Shown piece by piece: positions 15,201 to 24,561 of a stretch of 64,000 nt of DNA. The stretch spans positions 4,359 through 68,358 of the forward strand of contig NZ_VLLL01000005.1 of NCBI RefSeq assembly GCF_007994225.1, in the 5' to 3' direction. Under the pieces are notes generated by a model. That model saw only the letters and a list, made by a program, of their open reading frames with translations, did no database searches and had not been told where the DNA came from. Numbering within the stretch: position 1 is the stretch's first letter; each line of letters opens with the position of its first letter. Origin of the DNA: Stackebrandtia albiflava. Lineage in GTDB: Bacteria > Actinomycetota > Actinomycetes > Mycobacteriales > Micromonosporaceae. The translations under genes were made by a program, and so were the position numbers.

Positions 15201-16652
15201 GTGTCCGAGACGACGACCGTATCGACCGCCGTGGTTATCGGCGCCGGGCCGGTGGGACTGGCCGCCGCCGCCCACCTGGTGGAACGCGGGATCACCCCCG
15301 TGGTCCTCGAAGCCGGCGACCGCGCCGGCGCGGCGGTGGCGGAATGGTCCCACGTCAGGCTGTTCTCGCCGTGGCGTTTCAACATCGACGCCGCCGCCCG
15401 GCGCCTGTTGTCGGCCACCGGTTGGACCGCACCGAACCCCGACCACCTGCCGACCGGTGGGGAACTCGTGGCCGACTACCTCGCCCCGCTCGCGGCGACC
15501 CCGGAACTGGCCGACCGGGTCCGCTACGGTGCCACGGTCGTGGCCGTCGCCCGCGCCGGCGTCGACAAGACCCGCACCGTCGGACGAGACGGCACCCGCT
15601 ACCTGGTCCGGATCCGCACCTCCGGAGGCACCGTCGAGGACCTGCGCGCCGACGCGGTCATCGACGCCTCCGGCACCTGGGGACACTCCAACCCGCTCGG
15701 CGCACACGGGCTTCCCGCGCTCGGAGAATCCGAAGCCGCCCCGTACTTGACCGGTCCGCTGCCCGACGTCCTCGGCGCCGCCCGCGCCCGCTTCGCGGGC
15801 AGACATACCCTCGTCGTGGGTATGGGCCACTCGGCGGCCAACACCCTGCTGACACTGGCGGAACTGGCGGAGACCGCGCCGGGCACCCGCGTCACCTGGG
15901 CGATCCGCGCCGCCTCGGCCGCCCGCGCCTACGGCGGTGGAGACGCCGACGCGCTCCCCGCCCGTGGCGCTCTCGGCACGCGGCTGCGGGAACTGGTCAC
16001 CGCCGGGCGGGTCACCCTGCTGGCGGGGCTGACGATCGACGCCCTCAATCCGGCGGGAGACACCGTCACGGTGTCCGGGCACACCGCCGACGGCGCGACC
16101 GCCGTGGACGTCCACAACGTGGTGGCGGCCACCGGGTTCCGGCCCGACCTGTCGATACTGCGTGAGGTGCGGTTGGACCTCGACCCGGCGGTGGAGGCCC
16201 CGACCCGCCTGGGACCGCTGGTCGACCCGAACTTCCACTCGTGCGGCACCGTGCCGCCCCACGGCGAACGCGAACTGGCCCACCCCGACACCGGCTTCTA
16301 CATCGCCGGGATGAAGAGCTACGGACGGGCACCCACGTTCCTGATGGCCACCGGATACGAACAGGTCCGGTCGATCGCCGCCGCGCTGGCCGGCGACCGC
16401 GAGGCCGCCGACGCCGTCCACCTGGAACTCCCCGAGACCGGTGTCTGCTCCTCGCAGCCGGTGACCGAGGACGAGGCGGGCAACGTCGTCTTCGCCGACT
16501 CGTCGGAGTCCTGCTGCGGCGGCCCCGCCGCCGCGCCCGCGCCGCCGGCACGCGGCCTGGCCACCGGTGTCGCCCACGGCCACTCCGGAGCGGTGGCGAC
16601 CCTGCCGGTCGCCCAGGCGTCCGGGTGTTGCGGCGGCGCCGACCCGGCATGA
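15201..16652 (+). CDS. ArsO-like flavoprotein with Cys-rich CCGG tail
   Basis: 483 residues. FAD-binding VVIGAGPVGLAAAAHL, an NAD(P) fold TLVVGMGHSAANTLLTLAEL and ATGFRPDLSIL place it in the FMO/TrxB-like superfamily often found in actinobacterial ars loci. The last 80 residues carry SESCCGGPAAA and, near the end, ASGCCGGADPA: two vicinal-Cys motifs able to bind trivalent arsenic (inferred). Start GTG 15201 has AAAGGAG 7 nt upstream. Its stop overlaps the MFS gene by 4 bp. Confidence 0.8.
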   Translation: MSETTTVSTAVVIGAGPVGLAAAAHLVERGITPVVLEAGDRAGAAVAEWSHVRLFSPWRFNIDAAARRLLSATGWTAPNPDHLPTGGELVADYLAPLAATPELADRVRYGATVVAVARAGVDKTRTVGRDGTRYLVRIRTSGGTVEDLRADAVIDASGTWGHSNPLGAHGLPALGESEAAPYLTGPLPDVLGAARARFAGRHTLVVGMGHSAANTLLTLAELAETAPGTRVTWAIRAASAARAYGGGDADALPARGALGTRLRELVTAGRVTLLAGLTIDALNPAGDTVTVSGHTADGATAVDVHNVVAATGFRPDLSILREVRLDLDPAVEAPTRLGPLVDPNFHSCGTVPPHGERELAHPDTGFYIAGMKSYGRAPTFLMATGYEQVRSIAAALAGDREAADAVHLELPETGVCSSQPVTEDEAGNVVFADSSESCCGGPAAAPAPPARGLATGVAHGHSGAVATLPVAQASGCCGGADPA

Positions 16653-17887
16653 CCACCGGCGAACGTCTCACGGCGGCGGCCGTGTCCGCTCCGACCGGTG
16701 CGGATCGCGCCCGCCGCCGTGGCCTGATCGCGTTGTGCGCGACCGAGATCACCAGTTGGGGCGTCCTCTACTACGCGTTCCCGGTGTTGATGGGCGGAAT
16801 CGGCGCCGACACCGGCTGGTCCGCCACCACCGTCATGGGCGGCTTCTCGGTCGGGCTCGCCGTGTCGGCGGTGGCGGGTGTCCCGGTGGGCCGGCTACTC
16901 GACCGGTGGGGTCCCCGGCCGGTCATGACCGCCGGCTCGGTACTCGGCGTCGTGTCGGTGGCCGCCATCGCCACCGCCGAAAGTCCCCTGTGGTACATCG
17001 CGGCCTGGGCGTTGTCGGGGATCGCGCAGGCGGGCGTGTTCTACAAGCCCGCGTTCGCCGCGATCACCGGCTGGTACGGGCCGTCGAGGATCCGGCCGTT
17101 GACCGCGTTGACACTGGTGGCGGGACTGTCCAGCACGGTGTTCGCGCCGCTGACCGCCGTGCTCGCCGACCGCACCGACTGGCGGACCACCTACCTGGTC
17201 CTCGCCGTGGTGCTCGCGGTCGTCACGGTGCCGGCTCACGCGGTGTTCCTGAAGGTCCCGTGGCACCCGGAGACCCGCGATCCCGCTACCGGTGGTGGCG
17301 GTGGCGTCATGCGGTCGAGGCCGTTCGTGCTGTTGACGGTGGCGATGGCCCTGGCCACCTTCGGCATGTTCGCCGCGACGGTCAACCTGGTACCGCTGCT
17401 CACCGCGCACGACGCATCGACCGGGTTCGCCGCCTGGGCGTTGGGCCTGTGCGGTGCCGGGCAACTGCTGGGCCGGGTCGGATACGGCAGGTTCAGCGCG
17501 GCCACCGGGGTCCGGGCCAGGACGGTGACGGTGCTGGCGGCGGGCGGTCTCACCATCGCGGTCACCGCCTTCGCCGCAGGTCCGACGATCGGCCTGATGG
17601 CGGCGGTGATCGTCTTCGGAGCCACTCGCGGCACCCTGACCCTGCTGGAGGCCACCGCGGTCTCCGACCGGTGGGGGACGGGCGGTTTCGGCGCCCTGTA
17701 CGGCGCGTACAGCGCACCGGCCACCGTCGCCATGGCGATGACCCCGTGGGTCGGCGCGGTGCTGACCGACTGGATCGGCGGCTACCGGCCACTGTTCCTG
17801 GCGTCGGCGGCGATCGTGCTGCTCGCCGCGGTCTTCGCGGTGTGGTCGGTCCCGGCCACGTCGCGGCGCGACGCCGGATCCACCTGA
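16649..17887 (+). CDS. MFS transporter in the ars operon
   Basis: 412 residues with 12 predicted membrane segments. Major-facilitator signatures include VGRLLDRWGPRPVM in the loop between segments 2 and 3 and a Pro/Gly-rich central loop. No substrate is fixed by sequence; by position (4-bp overlap with the Cys-rich flavoprotein) it may export the arsenical made by that enzyme. It resembles the oxalate/formate-antiporter-like MFS group. It ends before a separate ArsR-ACR3 unit. Confidence 0.8.
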   Translation: MTTGERLTAAAVSAPTGADRARRRGLIALCATEITSWGVLYYAFPVLMGGIGADTGWSATTVMGGFSVGLAVSAVAGVPVGRLLDRWGPRPVMTAGSVLGVVSVAAIATAESPLWYIAAWALSGIAQAGVFYKPAFAAITGWYGPSRIRPLTALTLVAGLSSTVFAPLTAVLADRTDWRTTYLVLAVVLAVVTVPAHAVFLKVPWHPETRDPATGGGGGVMRSRPFVLLTVAMALATFGMFAATVNLVPLLTAHDASTGFAAWALGLCGAGQLLGRVGYGRFSAATGVRARTVTVLAAGGLTIAVTAFAAGPTIGLMAAVIVFGATRGTLTLLEATAVSDRWGTGGFGALYGAYSAPATVAMAMTPWVGAVLTDWIGGYRPLFLASAAIVLLAAVFAVWSVPATSRRDAGST

Positions 17888-17976
17888 CGGTTCCGGCATG
17901 TCCACACGGCCGACGGTGGGACGTCTCACCGTCCCGGCCGGTGGACATGTCCGGCGCGATGGTGTTTCATCGAACC

Positions 17977-18282
17977 GTGTTGATATCAACCGAGGTTGAT
18001 GTGATCCGCCTGCTGGCCGACCCGTTGCGCGCCCGGCTGGTCGGGTTGCTCGCCGACGGCCCCGCCTGCACCTGTCACCTCGTCGCCGACACCGGCGCCA
18101 AACAGCCCACCGTGTCGCACCACCTGAAGGTCCTCAAGGAGGCCGGGTTGGTGGTCGCGGAGCCGCGCGGCCGGTTCACCTACTACCGGTTGCTGCCCGA
18201 GCCGCTGGAGCGGTGTGCCGCCGGGCTGGCCGGCCTGTCCGCACGCGCCCGCGCCAACGCCGGCCGCGCCAGGGAGTGCTGA
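17977..18282 (+). CDS. arsR: ArsR-family regulator 3 (CxC type)
   Basis: About 101 residues. VIRLLADPLRARLVGLLADGPACTCHLVADTGAKQPTVSHHLKVLKEAGLV is a classical ArsR; the CTC pair in helix alpha3 corresponds to the CVC As(III)/Sb(III) site of E. coli ArsR. The start is uncertain (ATG 17959, GTG 17977 and GTG 18001 are in frame) because no ribosome-binding site exists and the operator lies in the start region. The stop overlaps the ACR3 start by one base (TGATG), so translation is coupled. Confidence 0.8.
   Translation: MLISTEVDVIRLLADPLRARLVGLLADGPACTCHLVADTGAKQPTVSHHLKVLKEAGLVVAEPRGRFTYYRLLPEPLERCAAGLAGLSARARANAGRAREC
17981..18000. promoter_or_regulatory. ArsR operator
   Basis: ATCAACC-GA-GGTTGAT (17985-18000) is a perfect inverted repeat, overlapped on the left by TTGATATCAA. 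The ATCAA/TTGAT half-sites are those expected for actinobacterial ArsR-type repressors. Its position at the very start of arsR 3 suggests autorepression of the arsR-acr3-arsC operon. Confidence 0.7.
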
Positions 18283-19343
18283 TGGCCGCCACCACGCCCC
18301 CGCGTCTGTCCACCCTCGACAGGTTCCTGCCGCTGTGGATCGGGGCCGCCATGTTGGCCGGGCTCGGTCTCGGCCGCGCCGTGCCCGGAATGGACGCCGC
18401 CCTCGACGCGATCAGCGTCGGCGGGATATCGCTCCCCATCGCCCTCGGTCTGCTCCTGATGATGTACCCGGTGTTGGCGAAGGTCCGCTACGACCGGCTC
18501 GACACCGTCACCGGCGACCGGCGGCTGCTCGTCACCTCGTTGCTGCTCAACTGGATCGTCGGCCCGGCCGTCATGTTCGCACTGGCCTGGCTGCTGTTGC
18601 CCGACCTGCCCGAGTACCGCACCGGCCTCATCATCGTCGGCCTCGCCCGCTGCATCGCCATGGTGATCATCTGGAACGACCTGGCGTGCGGCGACCGGGA
18701 GGCCACCGCCGTCCTCGTCGCGCTGAACTCGGTGTTCCAGGTGGTCGCTTTCGGCGCGCTCGGCTGGTTCTACCTCGACGTCCTGCCCGGGCTGCTCGGA
18801 CTGCCCACCGAGGGACTCACCGTGTCGGCGTGGGACATCGTCCTCAACGTCCTGGTGTTCCTCGGGATACCGCTCGCCGCCGGTCTCCTGACCCGGCTGT
18901 GGGGTGAACGCGCCAGGGGACGCGACTGGTACGAGCGGCGGTTCCTGCCCCGGATCGGCCCCTTCGCCCTGTACGGCCTGCTGTTCACCATCGTCGTGCT
19001 GTTCGCCCTCCAGGGCGACACGATCACCCGCCGTCCCGGCGACGTGGCACGGATCGCGATCCCGTTGCTGGTGTACTTCGTGGTGATGTGGGCGGGTTCC
19101 TTCGCGCTGGGCAGGGCGATCGGCCTGGGATACCCGCGCACCACCGCGCTGGCGTTCACGGCGGCGGGCAACAACTTCGAGCTGGCCATCGCGGTCTCGG
19201 TGGCGACCTTCGGAGTCACCTCGGGCCAGGCCCTGGCCGGAGTGGTGGGGCCGTTGATCGAGGTGCCCGTACTGGTGGGGCTGGTGTACGTCGCGCTCCG
19301 GCTCCGAAGGGCCGGCGAACGTGACCGTACGCCGCAGGCGTAG
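18282..19343 (+). CDS. acr3: ACR3-family arsenite efflux transporter
   Basis: 353 residues, 10 predicted membrane segments. The ACR3 signature GLARCIAMVIIWNDLACGD contains the conserved Cys essential for transport, and the later TAAGNNFELAIAV matches the second conserved helix. It expels As(III), and possibly Sb(III), across the membrane using proton-motive force. It is translationally coupled to arsR 3 and followed 25 bp later by arsC: a complete arsenic-detoxification unit. Confidence 0.95.
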   Translation: MAATTPPRLSTLDRFLPLWIGAAMLAGLGLGRAVPGMDAALDAISVGGISLPIALGLLLMMYPVLAKVRYDRLDTVTGDRRLLVTSLLLNWIVGPAVMFALAWLLLPDLPEYRTGLIIVGLARCIAMVIIWNDLACGDREATAVLVALNSVFQVVAFGALGWFYLDVLPGLLGLPTEGLTVSAWDIVLNVLVFLGIPLAAGLLTRLWGERARGRDWYERRFLPRIGPFALYGLLFTIVVLFALQGDTITRRPGDVARIAIPLLVYFVVMWAGSFALGRAIGLGYPRTTALAFTAAGNNFELAIAVSVATFGVTSGQALAGVVGPLIEVPVLVGLVYVALRLRRAGERDRTPQA

Positions 19344-19368
19344 TGAATCCGAACCGAGGAGGAGTTCC

Positions 19369-19779
19369 GTGACCGCGAGACCCGAGGTCCTGTTCGTCTG
19401 CGTCCACAACGCCGGGCGCTCCCAGATGGCCGCCGCGTTGCTCGACCACCACGCCGGGGGCGGGGTGACGGTCCGCTCGGCCGGGTCGGCACCGGCCGAC
19501 ACGGTCAACCCGGCCGTCGTGGCGGCGATGGCGGAGATCGGGCTGGACATCAGCCGGGAGTACCCCAAGCCGCTCACCGAGGACTCGGTGCGGTCGGCGG
19601 ACGTCGTCATCACGATGGGATGCGGGGACGCCTGCCCGTTCTATCCGGGGAAGCGTTACCTGGACTGGGCGTTGCCCGACCCGGCGGGCCGACCCGTCGA
19701 GGAGGTCCGGGAGATCCGCGACCTCATCGACGACCGTGTGCGGCGGTTGCTACGGGAACTGCTTCCCGGGGACGCCTGA
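19369..19779 (+). CDS. arsC: Arsenate reductase, low-molecular-weight phosphatase fold
   Basis: 136 residues. N-terminal FVCVHNAGRSQMAAALL is the CX5R phosphate/arsenate loop; GCGDACPFYPGKRYLDWALPDP holds additional cysteines and the acid (Asp-Pro) typical of the family. Converts As(V) to As(III) for ACR3; in actinobacteria this family commonly uses mycothiol/mycoredoxin as electron donor, which is inference here. GTG 19369 has GGAGGAG 5 nt upstream. Convergent with the ABC exporter gene, 4 bp apart. Confidence 0.95.
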   Translation: MTARPEVLFVCVHNAGRSQMAAALLDHHAGGGVTVRSAGSAPADTVNPAVVAAMAEIGLDISREYPKPLTEDSVRSADVVITMGCGDACPFYPGKRYLDWALPDPAGRPVEEVREIRDLIDDRVRRLLRELLPGDA

Positions 19780-19783
19780 GCGC

Positions 19784-21658
19784 TCACACCGGCACACCCG
19801 CCTCCGCCGGATCGATCGGTGGCGTCTCCGGTGTCACGCCGGTGGCGTCGGCCGGTTCGGATTCGTGCCGCAGCCCGGTGCGGCACAGCCGCGCGTAGCG
19901 TCCGGACCGGCGCAGCAGCTCCTCGTGGCGTCCGTGTTCGACGATGCGGCCGGAGTCGAGTACCAGGATGGTGTCGGCGTCGCGGACCGTGGCGAGCCGG
20001 TGTGCGATGACGAGCACGGTGCGATCGGTCAGTGAGGTCGTCAGAGCCTCCTGGATCGCCGCCTCGCACTCCAGGTCGAGGTGGGCGGTCGCCTCGTCCA
20101 GGATCACCACGCCGGGACGTGCCAGCAGCAACCGGGCGATCGCGAGTCGCTGCTTCTCGCCGCCGGACAACCGGTGCCCCCGGTCGCCGACCACGGTGTC
20201 GAGCCCGTCGGGCAGTCCGGCGATCAACGTCTCCAGCCGGGCGGCGCGGCACGCCTCGGCGATCTCGGCGTCGGTGGCGTCGGGACGCGGGTACCGCAGG
20301 TTGGCGGCGATGGTGTCGTGCAACAGGTACGGCTCCTGCGTCAACAGTCCCACGTGGTCGCGCAGCGAGTCGAACCGCAGGTCGCGCACGTCGTGGCCGC
20401 CCAACAGCACGCGTCCGCCGTCGACGTCGTACAACCGGGCCAGCAGGGCCGCGATCGTGGTCTTGCCGGCCCCGGAGGAACCCACCAGCGCCACCCGTCG
20501 CCCGGGGGCGACGGTGAAGCTCACGCCGTGAAGCGCGGGAACCGGCTTCGCCACCGCCGGCGCGTCCGGCAGCCGAGGTGGTACCGGGTAGGCGAACCGG
20601 ACGTCCCGGAACTCCACCGTGACCGGACCGGGCGGCAACGCGACCGCCCCCGGCCGCTCGGTGATGGGACACGGCACGTCCAGCAGCGCGAACACCCGCT
20701 CGAAACCGGCGAGGGCGCCCATGACGTCGGTGTGCGCGGTGGTGAGCGTGGTGATCGGCGCGTAGAGCCGGGGGAGCAGCGCGGCCAGCGCCACGACGGT
20801 GCCCAGCGACATCGCGTCGGTGGCGGCCAGATAGCCGCCGACACCGTACGTGACCGCGATCGCCAGGCCATCCACCATGGACACGCCCGTGCCGAAGACC
20901 CCGCTGACGACGGCGATCCGCACGCCCAGGTCGCGGTTTCGCGCCGAGTGGGCGTTGAAGGCGGCGTACTCGGCGGCGGGCCTGCCGTACAACCTGGCCA
21001 GCAGGTATCCGGCGACGCTGAGTCGTTCGGTCATGAACGCCGACAGGTCCGCGACCGCCGTCAGCCGCCGCCGGCTCAGTGACAGCAGCCGCCGCCCGAC
21101 CCGCCTGGCCGGGAGCAGGATCAGGGCGGGCACCGCGACCGCCGCCACCGCGACCTGCCAGGACAGGATCGTCATCGTCGTCAACGTGACGGCCAGGGTC
21201 GCGGCGCTGCCCACCACCTGCGGCAGTACCGCGGTGACGGCCCCCTGCGCGACGGTGGTGTCCTGGTTGAGGCGGGCCACCAGCGTCCCGGTGGGGGTGT
21301 GGGTGTAGAAGCCGAGCGGTAGGCGTTGCAGGTGGGCGTAGAGGTCGCCCCGCATCCGGAACATCAGGTGCTGGCCGACCCGGCTCGACAGCCACAGGGT
21401 CAGCAGTTGCGTCCCGGCGACCGCGATCGCCGAACCGGCGGCCAACGCCGACAACACCAGGATCACGCCCACGTCGCCGGGGATCACCCCGTTGTCCACC
21501 AGGCGTTGGAACGCCAGGGGCGGCAGGACGCCGAACACCGCGTGGAGGACGACGGCGGCGGTCAACGCGCCGACCCCTCGCAGGTCCGGGCGCAGGTATC
21601 GGGCGACCCGCCGCAGCGTTCCCCGCTGCGGCCGGTCGTCCGCGCCCGGCGTGTCCAC
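19784..21658 (-). CDS. ABC exporter (fused permease and ATPase), defensin cluster
   Basis: 624 residues. Residues 1-320 contain six membrane segments of the type I exporter fold; residues 350-600 form the ATPase with Walker A GSSGAGKTT, signature LSGGEKQRLAIARLLL, Walker B VVILDEAT and H-loop IAHRLAT. No N-terminal C39 peptidase domain is present, so leader removal must be done elsewhere. Its GTG start directly follows the stop of the MauE-like gene, so it is the last gene of the defensin-precursor operon. Probable export of, or immunity to, the defensin. Confidence 0.9.
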   Translation of the reverse strand: MDTPGADDRPQRGTLRRVARYLRPDLRGVGALTAAVVLHAVFGVLPPLAFQRLVDNGVIPGDVGVILVLSALAAGSAIAVAGTQLLTLWLSSRVGQHLMFRMRGDLYAHLQRLPLGFYTHTPTGTLVARLNQDTTVAQGAVTAVLPQVVGSAATLAVTLTTMTILSWQVAVAAVAVPALILLPARRVGRRLLSLSRRRLTAVADLSAFMTERLSVAGYLLARLYGRPAAEYAAFNAHSARNRDLGVRIAVVSGVFGTGVSMVDGLAIAVTYGVGGYLAATDAMSLGTVVALAALLPRLYAPITTLTTAHTDVMGALAGFERVFALLDVPCPITERPGAVALPPGPVTVEFRDVRFAYPVPPRLPDAPAVAKPVPALHGVSFTVAPGRRVALVGSSGAGKTTIAALLARLYDVDGGRVLLGGHDVRDLRFDSLRDHVGLLTQEPYLLHDTIAANLRYPRPDATDAEIAEACRAARLETLIAGLPDGLDTVVGDRGHRLSGGEKQRLAIARLLLARPGVVILDEATAHLDLECEAAIQEALTTSLTDRTVLVIAHRLATVRDADTILVLDSGRIVEHGRHEELLRRSGRYARLCRTGLRHESEPADATGVTPETPPIDPAEAGVPV

Positions 21659-22425
21659 TCAGCCCGCCCCGTCGAGTGCGAGCGCGGTCTGCCGGTCGAG
21701 CAGGTCGTCGATGTCGGCGAGCCCCCACACCGGAGGACACAGAGCCCGGCCCTCGTCGTCGACGACGATCGCGCACGGGAACTGTCCGTCGGCGTCGCGC
21801 GCGTACGGGTCGTCGTCACCGGTGACCTGGTGCCACACGACGGCACCGCCCCGGCCGCCGCGCAGCGTCAGCAGCGCCTCGCAACCCGAGCAGCCCTTCA
21901 AGGTGAGGACCCGGACGTGGTGGGCGTGCCGGAGGCAGTCGCTCGTGGAGTCGCGGACGATGCGGCGCCGCCGCCGCGACAACACCGTCACGGTGCCCGC
22001 GACCGCCGCGGTGATCACCGCGACCATCCCGGCCCGCAGCGGGATCGCCGGTGCGGGACCGGCGAGGGCGGCGGCGGCCGCCACCACCGGTATCACCGCC
22101 ACGTCGGCCGCGACGTGCCACGTCGTCACCCGGCCGCCCAACGCACCGAAACACGCGCACTGCGACCCGCGCAGCGTGTGGGCGGCCAGGGCCAGCACTC
22201 CGTAGGCGCCGGCCAGTACCGCGGCCGCCGTCCAGCGGCCGGGCGCCACGACGACCGCGACCGCCGCGAGGACTTCGCCGGTGACGGCGAGCCCGACCGG
22301 GATTCGCCACCGCAGCAGCACCGGCCCGGTGGGCCATTCCAGCCGGTTCGCGGCGGCGTCGACGGCCTTGAGTATCGCGGCGGCGGCGAGGACGGCCGCC
22401 GCCGCCGACATGACGATCCAGCCGA

Positions 22426-22429
<4 letters not shown>
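21659..22429 (-). CDS. MauE/DoxX-like membrane protein with thioredoxin-like C terminus
   Basis: 256 residues. Four hydrophobic segments in the first 150 residues match the MauE (methylamine utilisation, DoxX-like) family. The C-terminal 100 residues resemble a thioredoxin-like domain with VRVLTLKGCSGCEALL, a CxxC redox pair, and further Cys at QCACFG in the membrane part. MauE proteins assist disulfide formation in the cell envelope. In a cluster making an eight-cysteine peptide, a role in its oxidative folding is a natural inference. It overlaps the upstream PqqD-like gene by 4 bp. Confidence 0.75.
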
Positions 22430-22709
<280 letters not shown>

Positions 22710-22713
<4 letters not shown>

Positions 22714-24062
22714 GCGTGCTCCGGTCGGGTAGACAGCCACCGGTCCACGGCGACCATGCGGCGCAGGGTCAGTGCGTGGCGGGCGGTCAGGAACGGATTG
22801 GACAGTGACTCGATCAGCGCGGCACGGTCGAGTAGACCCGCCCGCGCGAGAAAACCGTCCGTCGCGAACGACGTGACGGCGTCGTGTGACCGGTTCACCC
22901 AGGCGACGGCGGCGGTCCGTGCCCGTTGCCCGCCGTCGGGTTGCGGCGGCGGATGGTCGGCGAGCCGTTCCAGCAGCGCCGCCGATTCGATCCTGCCCGC
23001 GGTCACCGCTCCCCGTTGGCGAGGTGTCAACGCCAGGAGCGCCGACACGGCCCGCGGTGCGGCGGCGGGCCGGGTGAGCTCGACCCCCAACGCGCGGGCC
23101 ATGTCGTGGTGCCGGCCGTGCGCGGGATCGGTGAGCGTCCAGACCGCCCGGCCGACCCGGCCGGAGTCCTCCGGCAGGAACCGTTTCCAGGCGGCGGCGC
23201 TGGCGGCCGCGGCGGCGAAGAACCGGCTCTTCCCCGGGAACGTCAGCCAGGGCGGCACGTCGGCGGTGGGGGTGTCGTGGTCGTGGGAGTGGTCGGTCTC
23301 CTCGGCGGAGACGTCCGGATGGGCCTGCCAGGGTTCCACCGACCGGTGCCGCCGCCCCACCAGGGCCGCCAGCTCGTCGGCGTCCACGGTGGCAAGTGTC
23401 CGTAGGTGGCAGCCGGTGACGACCCCCGTGACGCCCCGGGCGGCGGCGGTGGCGAGGGCCGCGACCACCGCCTGCTGCGCGTCGGGCAGCGGCGGCCACA
23501 GGTCGTCGTGTCCCCCGGCGTCCACTTCGGCGGTGAGACGGTTCGCGTTCGGGCCCGCCAGCCTCAGGACCGCGCGCGAGGCGGTCCCGGCGACGGCGAC
23601 CGCCGCGTTCTCGCGCATCCCGGCGGCGACCGCCTCGCCCAACGCGACGACGGCCGCCCGGACCGGACGGCGGCGCCCGTCGCGGGACAAGGTGTGCGGG
23701 TCGCAGCGGATCAGGTGTCCCTCGTCGCCGACGTCCACCACCGACAGCGGCGGTGCCCGGAAGACCTTCTCCAGGTGGGTCAGTTCGGGTGCCGGGCGCG
23801 CTCCCAGGCACATTCCGAGTACGGCGGTGACGGACAGTTCGGCCAGTGAGGCGCGCGGCACGAGCGCGGCGAGACCGTCGGCGAGCTCCACGACACCGTC
23901 GCGACGCCGGAAGTAGACGTCGCCGGTGGTGGCGGCCGAGCGGTCGAGGGTGAGTCTGCCGGGGCGGAGCCGCGCCCCTTCCGGGAGGTCACCGGCGACG
24001 ACGCGGCCGGAGACCACGTCGACGGTGCAGCGTTGGGCCGGTGAGGTGGTCGCGTGCGTCAT
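22710..24062 (-). CDS. Degenerate asparagine-synthetase-like protein (actinodefensin-associated A-like)
   Basis: 450 residues. The order of segments recalls lasso-peptide cyclases: a mid-protein VDVGDEGHLIRCDPHTL, then VRAAVVALGEAVAAGMRENAAVAVAGTASRAVLRLA where the ATP-binding SGGxDS of asparagine synthetases should be but is replaced by VAGTAS, and a C-terminal DMARALGVELTRPAAAPRAVSALLALTPRQRG like the synthetase end domain. ATP use is therefore unlikely; a scaffold or precursor-binding role is inferred. ATG 24062 lies 68 bp after the defensin stop in the same operon. Confidence 0.55.
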
Positions 24063-24130
24063 GGTCCCCCGTCCTGATGGCGGTCCGTGCCGTGAGAACG
24101 AGTCGTCACGGCACGGATTCCGCGCGTCGG

Positions 24131-24334
24131 TCAGTAGATGCAGCGGCAGCGGAGGTTCAGGAAACCTTCGCAGTAGCCGCCGCGCGCGCCGTAGTTGGCG
24201 ACGCAGTACTCACGGCATGCGCCGTCGTCCGGGCACCCGCAACACTCCATCGGCGCCGCCGACTCGTTGCCGAGGTGCGCGGCGACGCCGCTGGTCTTCT
24301 CGAACTCGACGTCACGCCGGTGCGTGAAGCCCAT
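24131..24334 (-). CDS. Defensin-like bacteriocin precursor (CSalphabeta, actifensin/plectasin type)
   Basis: 67 residues. A leader of about 29 residues (no signal peptide visible) is followed by a core with Cys at 31, 32, 34, 40, 44, 55, 63 and 65. The six from Cys34 follow C-x5-C-x3-C-x10-C-x7-C-x-C, the cysteine-stabilised alpha-beta defensin signature; the ARGGYC loop and terminal CRCIY match the lipid II-binding region of plectasin-like defensins and bacterial actifensin. CC at 31-32 could add a fourth disulfide. AGGGGG precedes ATG 24334. A secreted antimicrobial peptide is inferred. Confidence 0.88.
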   Translation of the reverse strand: MGFTHRRDVEFEKTSGVAAHLGNESAAPMECCGCPDDGACREYCVANYGARGGYCEGFLNLRCRCIY

Positions 24335-24409
24335 GTTCGTCCCCCTTCGTTCGGAATCTCCCTGAGCGGCCGGATCGCGGCCGCCGGGTCGCGGACACGA
24401 CCCGGGCGT

Positions 24410-24417
24410 AGCATATA
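24410..24417 (-). promoter_or_regulatory. Possible -10 of the defensin operon
   Basis: On the minus strand TATATGCT (24417-24410) offers TATATG/TATGCT as -10 hexamer in an otherwise GC-rich region, leaving a leader of about 70 nt before ATG 24334. The matching -35 is not clear. The divergent prolyl oligopeptidase gene starts at 24562, so the control region of both arms lies in 24335-24561. Confidence 0.35.
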
Positions 24418-24561
24418 GGACATAACCGGCATTTCGGCAGGTCGATTCCGTCGGCCCGCTGTCGGATAGCGGACAGTGACATCGTTGCGGCGGCAACGGG
24501 ATGAAACGGCCGGATGGTGCGATCATGAACGCCCGTCCGAGCCGAGTGGAGGTGGTGCGGA

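Noticed and set aside
19778..19787. TGAGCGCTCA palindrome between convergent arsC and ABC genes
   Set aside because: Produced by the two stop codons meeting; too short to be a meaningful terminator or operator.
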